A DNA stretch of 32,741 bases, taken from the NCBI GenBank assembly GCA_001802455.1, contig MGXZ01000020.1, forward strand, positions 1 to 32,741, written 5' to 3'. The notes under the pieces are model-generated. The model searched no databases, had not been told where the DNA came from, and saw only the letters and a list, made by a program, of their open reading frames with translations. Of the stretch, positions 28,932 through 32,741 are shown one piece after another. The translations under genes were made by a program, and so were the position numbers. The DNA is from Gammaproteobacteria bacterium RIFCSPHIGHO2_12_FULL_39_24. Lineage in GTDB: Bacteria; Pseudomonadota; Gammaproteobacteria; Coxiellales; Coxiellaceae. The first letter of the stretch is position 1; the number at the start of each line of letters is the position of its first letter.

Positions 28932-30548
28932 TCAAATGGTACGCGTTCGATCTTGTCTAATCCCATACCCTTTTTTCAACTGAATCAGTTGATTCACAGG
29001 CTGCGCACCTACCATAAATCCAAAAAATTGCTGATGGGCAATAAAAGCAATGCCAATAATTTTGTGATCTGCGTTTAACAATAACAGTGAAGCAGATAAA
29101 TTAGCGTGATTATTTTTTGCGTGTATGGATCCACTCACTGCAACACCTGAAATAAAACCAACATAATTTTTTAGTGATCTTTTTCCTATTGTTATAGAAT
29201 AATTTTTCGGATCAACAGTCACGCCTATTTTTTTTATCATCGTTTCTGATAACGTTTGATTTAAATAATGCGGTTCTGGATTGCTCAACGTATACAACGC
29301 TGATTGTCGATATAACAACAAACGATCAGCAATCTTATCATTTCCTGCTGAATAACTACCGTTATCGGTTGGCAACAACACACCATAAGGAAGTGCGATT
29401 TCTTGTGCGATAAAACGATAATTTTTTGTTAACTGAAAAAACACGCGATGATAAGAACCAACAAAAAAGACAATAAATAAAAACACAAAAAATTTCAGGA
29501 TTTTTTTATACCGATCAGACAAACGCGACCATTGCAATGCATAAAAACCCGTTAATGATGCGCATAACATCAGTGAAATAGCAGCATATCGTATTGATAA
29601 ACTTTGACCAACGCCAAACTGAATGCGTGTCAATGCCGCAACAAAACCATTTGCGATCGCAAATAATCCTAATGCTAACCATGGATAAAAAATTGTTATT
29701 TTTTCGACATGATATCGGTTAAAAAATAGTTTGATTCCGTTGAAAAACAAAACAAGAACAGCACAACCAATAACAGACGCTAAAAGAGCTGTTGACCAAT
29801 TTCCTAAAAAATCAGTGAAATACAAAAATGATTTTATAGGTTCATTGATAATAAAACCCTGCAGATGATTATCATGAGAATAAAAATAAATAATTATCAA
29901 ACCGATGATGACATAGGCTGCCATTTTCATGATTGAGGAACGACACAAAATAAGCAATAAAAATCCAATAGGCCAAATCATCAATCCATTGGCAGAGCTG
30001 GCTGTTGCCAACAATGAAAGCAAAATAGCACAACCATATCGAAGCCAAGTGATATTTTTTTGAGATAAGCAAAATATCGTGGCGGTAACAAAAAATACGG
30101 TTAGCGGGAATTGAATAATAAAACCCCAGCGCCAAAATGAAATATCCTTCGGAAAAAATAATATTCCCGCAGTAAGCAAATAAAACCAACGATACGATTT
30201 CTCACTGTACTGTAATTTGAAACGTGCTTTTTCAAATTGAAAAACAAGAAGAAAATAAGTGGCGAGAAAAAGAAAATAAGAGGTGAGTTGGATAAAATAA
30301 CGTGATGTTGGAAAAAAGATATCTTTAAAAAGTGTTATCGCACGTGTCAATATCACACGGTGTTCATTGTGCGGATGCACCCAATATTGCCACGTTAAAG
30401 TATGATGCAAATAACTAAAATAAAGAACGATCGAATCATCCCACGTATCACCAAAAGGAATTTGATATGCCATTATCCAAATTAATAATAAGGGAAAAAC
30501 AACAGCGATTATAAAGATCGCTAAAAAAAATAAATTCGACTTTTTCAT
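28932..30548 (-). CDS. Multi-pass membrane protein, probable GT-C-type glycosyltransferase
   Basis: The 538 residues contain about ten membrane helices from residue 5 to about 390 and a soluble periplasmic-type C-terminal domain (about 400-538). After the first helix comes GDTWDD (33-38) and then NEHRVILTR (61-69), the acidic first-loop motif typical of GT-C enzymes that use polyprenyl-phosphate sugars. The ATG at 30548 overlaps the stop of the SDR gene (TAATG), so translation is coupled; an upstream ATG would lie inside the SDR gene. In mycobacteria the gene in this position is the arabinofuranosyltransferase AftA. Here the sequence supports only a GT-C fold; donor and acceptor are inferred from neighbours. 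Confidence 0.75.
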   Translation of the reverse strand: MKKSNLFFLAIFIIAVVFPLLLIWIMAYQIPFGDTWDDSIVLYFSYLHHTLTWQYWVHPHNEHRVILTRAITLFKDIFFPTSRYFIQLTSYFLFLATYFLLVFQFEKARFKLQYSEKSYRWFYLLTAGILFFPKDISFWRWGFIIQFPLTVFFVTATIFCLSQKNITWLRYGCAILLSLLATASSANGLMIWPIGFLLLILCRSSIMKMAAYVIIGLIIIYFYSHDNHLQGFIINEPIKSFLYFTDFLGNWSTALLASVIGCAVLVLFFNGIKLFFNRYHVEKITIFYPWLALGLFAIANGFVAALTRIQFGVGQSLSIRYAAISLMLCASLTGFYALQWSRLSDRYKKILKFFVFLFIVFFVGSYHRVFFQLTKNYRFIAQEIALPYGVLLPTDNGSYSAGNDKIADRLLLYRQSALYTLSNPEPHYLNQTLSETMIKKIGVTVDPKNYSITIGKRSLKNYVGFISGVAVSGSIHAKNNHANLSASLLLLNADHKIIGIAFIAHQQFFGFMVGAQPVNQLIQLKKGYGIRQDRTRTI

Positions 30549-31279
30549 TACAATTTCTTCATCAATGATTCCGGCAACCATTTAATAATCAACATAATGT
30601 ATTTCCAAAACCAGGGAACATACAACACTGATTTTTTCTTTTTCATTGCGTTAATAACACAGCTAGCAACGTCGTTTGGCTGCGCCCACAAAAAACTTTT
30701 TTTAAATTCTTTCGTCATCGGTGTGTCTACAAAACCAGGCTTGACGGTCATGACATGCACATTGCTGAATGACAAACGAGCACGCAATCCTGACGTGAAA
30801 GTTGAAATGGCTGATTTCGCCGCACCATATAAATAATTACTTCTTCTTCCGCGATCTCCTGCGACCGAAGAAAAAACAATGATATGTCCATTTTTTTGTT
30901 TTTCAAAATAATCTGCAAAGACGGTTAACAAACCAATATAACTCATTGCATTAATCTGAAATTCATCTAATGTTTTTTGCAAATCAATTTCACAACTTCG
31001 TTGATTTGGCAGTGAGCCGTGTGCAACCACTAAAATATCTATTGTAGATAATACACCAAGTGCTTCACTTAAGCAGGCTTCAATTTGATTATTACTGAAG
31101 GCATCATATACAAAAAACTGGCACGGGTTTTCACTGCGAATAGCATAATCTGCCGCCAACATGGCCAAATGTGTTTTGCTTCTCCCAATTAAAAACAATT
31201 TATTTTTTTCTTCGGCAAATTGACGTGCTATGGCTTGTGCGATGGCGGAAGTAGCGCCGATAATGACAATTTTTTTCAT
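30548..31279 (-). CDS. DprE2-like short-chain dehydrogenase (polyprenylphosphoryl-2-ketopentose reductase)
   Basis: A 243-residue SDR. NAD(P)-binding residues lie in GATSAIAQAIA (8-18), and the catalytic Ser is in VFSSVAGDRGRRSNY (135-149) with Tyr151 and Lys155 in YGAAK. The VFSSVAGxRxRRxNxxYGxxK block is the hallmark of DprE2, which reduces the 2-keto intermediate made by DprE1 to give polyprenylphosphoryl-arabinose. The C-terminus has a hydrophobic, basic stretch that may touch the membrane. It lies 3 bp after the DprE1-like gene and overlaps the GT-C gene by one base, so the three form one translational unit. The exact sugar is inferred. Confidence 0.85.
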   Translation of the reverse strand: MKKIVIIGATSAIAQAIARQFAEEKNKLFLIGRSKTHLAMLAADYAIRSENPCQFFVYDAFSNNQIEACLSEALGVLSTIDILVVAHGSLPNQRSCEIDLQKTLDEFQINAMSYIGLLTVFADYFEKQKNGHIIVFSSVAGDRGRRSNYLYGAAKSAISTFTSGLRARLSFSNVHVMTVKPGFVDTPMTKEFKKSFLWAQPNDVASCVINAMKKKKSVLYVPWFWKYIMLIIKWLPESLMKKL

Positions 31280-31282
31280 ATA

Positions 31283-32578
31283 CTACATTACCCTTCTTAT
31301 CAAACTAGACGAAAATCCTGGATCGTGGTATGCAGAAAAATTTTCCCACGCTTTTCCATAATAATGAGCAAACTGTTTTTTACTTAATCTCGTATCTTTT
31401 GCAAGATAAACACGGCCATTTTCATTCATTACAATATCATCTAATTTATTTAATAATGCCAATGTCTCACTCCCCTTATTGGGAAAATCCAGCGCAAGTG
31501 TTATTCCCGGCATGGGAAACGATAAAATTCCCGGTGATGGTTTATCACCCAGTATTTTCAACACCGATAAGAATGACCCTTGTCTTGATTTCACGATGGT
31601 GTTTAATAAGTTTGTGATAACGGTATCACCATTTTGCATCGGCACAACACACTGATACTGATAAAAACCACGCGATCCATAAATGCGGTTCCAATGGTGT
31701 ATGGCGTCAAGCGGGAAGAAAAATGAATTGGCACGAACTAATTTTTCCGATTGATTTCTCGCGCCCGCATAAAAATACAACTGATTGAATGCACGAATCG
31801 TCCAGCGATTTAATACCATCGATGGTAAATTAATGGGAACAGATAATTTTTTTCTTGCATCATTTTTTGTAATTAATTTTTCCTGATGATAATTGGCTTT
31901 GCTAAACAAACCGCGTGCGAAATTTTTTCTGTCAGATTGACAATCCAGCCACGCAACCGTGTATTCATGTGTTTTTTCAGCATCTTTTGATAACGCAATG
32001 AATTTTTCAATTCCGTAAAATGGTTCTGTAGTGACGGTTAAATAATCACTCTTTATTGGCATTAGCTGAATTTCAGCCCACAAAATTATCCCCGTTAGTC
32101 CAATGCCACCGACAGTAGCACGAAATAATTCAGCGTTTTGATGTGGTGCGCATTCCCATAATTCACCAGTGGATCTCAATAGTGCAAAACGATTAACATG
32201 ACATCCAAACGTGCCGCGCATATGATGATTTTTTCCGTGCACATCGTTAGCAATCGCGCCACCAACCGTCACGTATTGTGTTCCTGGAACCACGGGAAGT
32301 GTCCAACCTTTAAAAATGGCAAAAGATAAAATGTCCGACAGCAAACAACCTGACTCACAAACCAAAATACCTGTTTGACTATCAAAATAAATAAAACGAT
32401 TGAGCTGATGTGTTTTAATGATCACACCATTATTATTTAAACAAACATCACCATAGCTACGACCATTTCCATACGCTAAAACAGGTTGTTTTTGAAAAAA
32501 ATCATTTTCATCACGCCACAGAATATTTTTTTCTTCTGTGTTTTTTATTGTTGAAATGTTTCCCCAGCTACTGATCAT
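31283..32578 (-). CDS. DprE1-like FAD-dependent oxidoreductase (polyprenylphosphoryl-ribose 2'-oxidase)
   Basis: A VAO-type flavoprotein of 431 residues. The FAD pyrophosphate loop YGNGRSYGDVCLN (36-48), the NDVHGKNHH block (His114) and VYLAKDTR (Lys394, the catalytic lysine) match DprE1. DprE1 oxidises the 2' hydroxyl of decaprenylphosphoryl-ribose as the first half of its epimerisation to arabinose. The position of mycobacterial Cys387 (31 residues before the catalytic Lys) is Ala362 here, in PGITLALDFP. The ATG at 32578 is chosen because AGG lies eight bases upstream; a GTG one codon earlier is possible. It follows the GtrA-like gene by five bases and precedes the DprE2-like gene by three. 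Confidence 0.87.
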   Translation of the reverse strand: MISSWGNISTIKNTEEKNILWRDENDFFQKQPVLAYGNGRSYGDVCLNNNGVIIKTHQLNRFIYFDSQTGILVCESGCLLSDILSFAIFKGWTLPVVPGTQYVTVGGAIANDVHGKNHHMRGTFGCHVNRFALLRSTGELWECAPHQNAELFRATVGGIGLTGIILWAEIQLMPIKSDYLTVTTEPFYGIEKFIALSKDAEKTHEYTVAWLDCQSDRKNFARGLFSKANYHQEKLITKNDARKKLSVPINLPSMVLNRWTIRAFNQLYFYAGARNQSEKLVRANSFFFPLDAIHHWNRIYGSRGFYQYQCVVPMQNGDTVITNLLNTIVKSRQGSFLSVLKILGDKPSPGILSFPMPGITLALDFPNKGSETLALLNKLDDIVMNENGRVYLAKDTRLSKKQFAHYYGKAWENFSAYHDPGFSSSLIRRVM

Positions 32579-32583
32579 CACGA

Positions 32584-32741
32584 TTACCTAAAGGTAATAT
32601 ATTTATGACCCACGTAACTCATAAACGCAGGTGCGCCAATTCCGATAAAATGCGCGATTTCTTCTCGTATAAAAATATCTTTAATCATCATTAATCCAAC
32701 ATGAAACAAAAATAGTGAAACAAATAATGCAATAAAAATAC
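32584..32741 (-). CDS. GtrA-like membrane protein (partial, C-terminal 52 residues)
   Basis: Only the C-terminal part is in the window; the gene continues beyond the right edge. The visible residues form a membrane helix (IFIALFVSLFLFHVGLMM), a charged loop, a second hydrophobic segment (HFIGIGAPAFMSYVGH) and the terminal KYITFR, the usual ending of GtrA family proteins. GtrA proteins are small four-helix membrane proteins associated with moving or handling polyprenyl-linked sugars. Its place directly before DprE1/DprE2-like genes mirrors Rv3789 in Mycobacterium tuberculosis. Confidence 0.75.
   Translation of the reverse strand, partial: IFIALFVSLFLFHVGLMMIKDIFIREEIAHFIGIGAPAFMSYVGHKYITFR

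Overview
This window looks like a stretch of an AT-rich gammaproteobacterial chromosome. The gene order rpmH-rnpA-yidD-yidC-mnmE ... mnmG-rsmG-parA-parB-atpIBEFHAGDC-glmU is the origin-proximal order typical of that class, and the protein sequences fit it. A Legionellales/Coxiella-like lineage is plausible but is an inference. Almost everything is on the minus strand, so the text is best read from right to left. dnaA and oriC are not present: next to rpmH, where dnaA often lies, there is metH.

Layout from right to left. (1) 28.9-32.7 kb: a cassette GtrA-like flippase (cut by the window edge), DprE1-like FAD oxidoreductase, DprE2-like SDR and a multi-pass GT-C-type glycosyltransferase. This is the same order as the mycobacterial Rv3789-Rv3792 decaprenylphosphoryl-arabinose genes. 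pgi follows. (2) 22.7-27.5 kb: metF and metH, divergent one-carbon/methionine genes. (3) 18.3-22.7 kb: rpmH, rnpA, yidD, yidC, mnmE and a small outer-membrane beta-barrel gene. (4) 16.4-18.3 kb: mnmG. (5) 13.8-16.4 kb: an accessory island between mnmG and rsmG, with an IS66-type transposase remnant, an unknown coiled-coil membrane protein, and an AAA/DUF4143 ATPase whose ribosome binding site lies in a perfect 17-bp inverted repeat. (6) 11.5-13.8 kb: rsmG, parA, parB. (7) 3.0-11.4 kb: the complete F1Fo ATP synthase operon and glmU, with a recognisable promoter upstream of atpI. (8) 0-3 kb: rsmE, a vapBC toxin-antitoxin pair on the plus strand, a possible small leader ORF with a strong terminator, and a nucleoside phosphorylase.

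The most unusual signal is the distribution of short tandem repeats. Hexanucleotide tracts (GGGAGT on the plus strand, read as Thr-Pro repeats) lie inside atpG, mnmG and mnmE at variable surface loops. A second hexamer, read as His-Thr repeats, lies in mnmE. Heptanucleotide tracts (GTTATCA/GTGGTCA type) lie only at gene junctions (glmU/rsmE, atpD/atpG, atpH/atpF, atpF/atpE, atpE/atpB), where they supply or abut stop codons. Two of these junction elements are inverted-repeat structures that share an identical 12-bp core in opposite orientation. The hexamers preserve reading frame, whereas the heptamers rotate frame and carry TGA on the coding strand. This suggests a genome-wide repeat family filtered by unit length.
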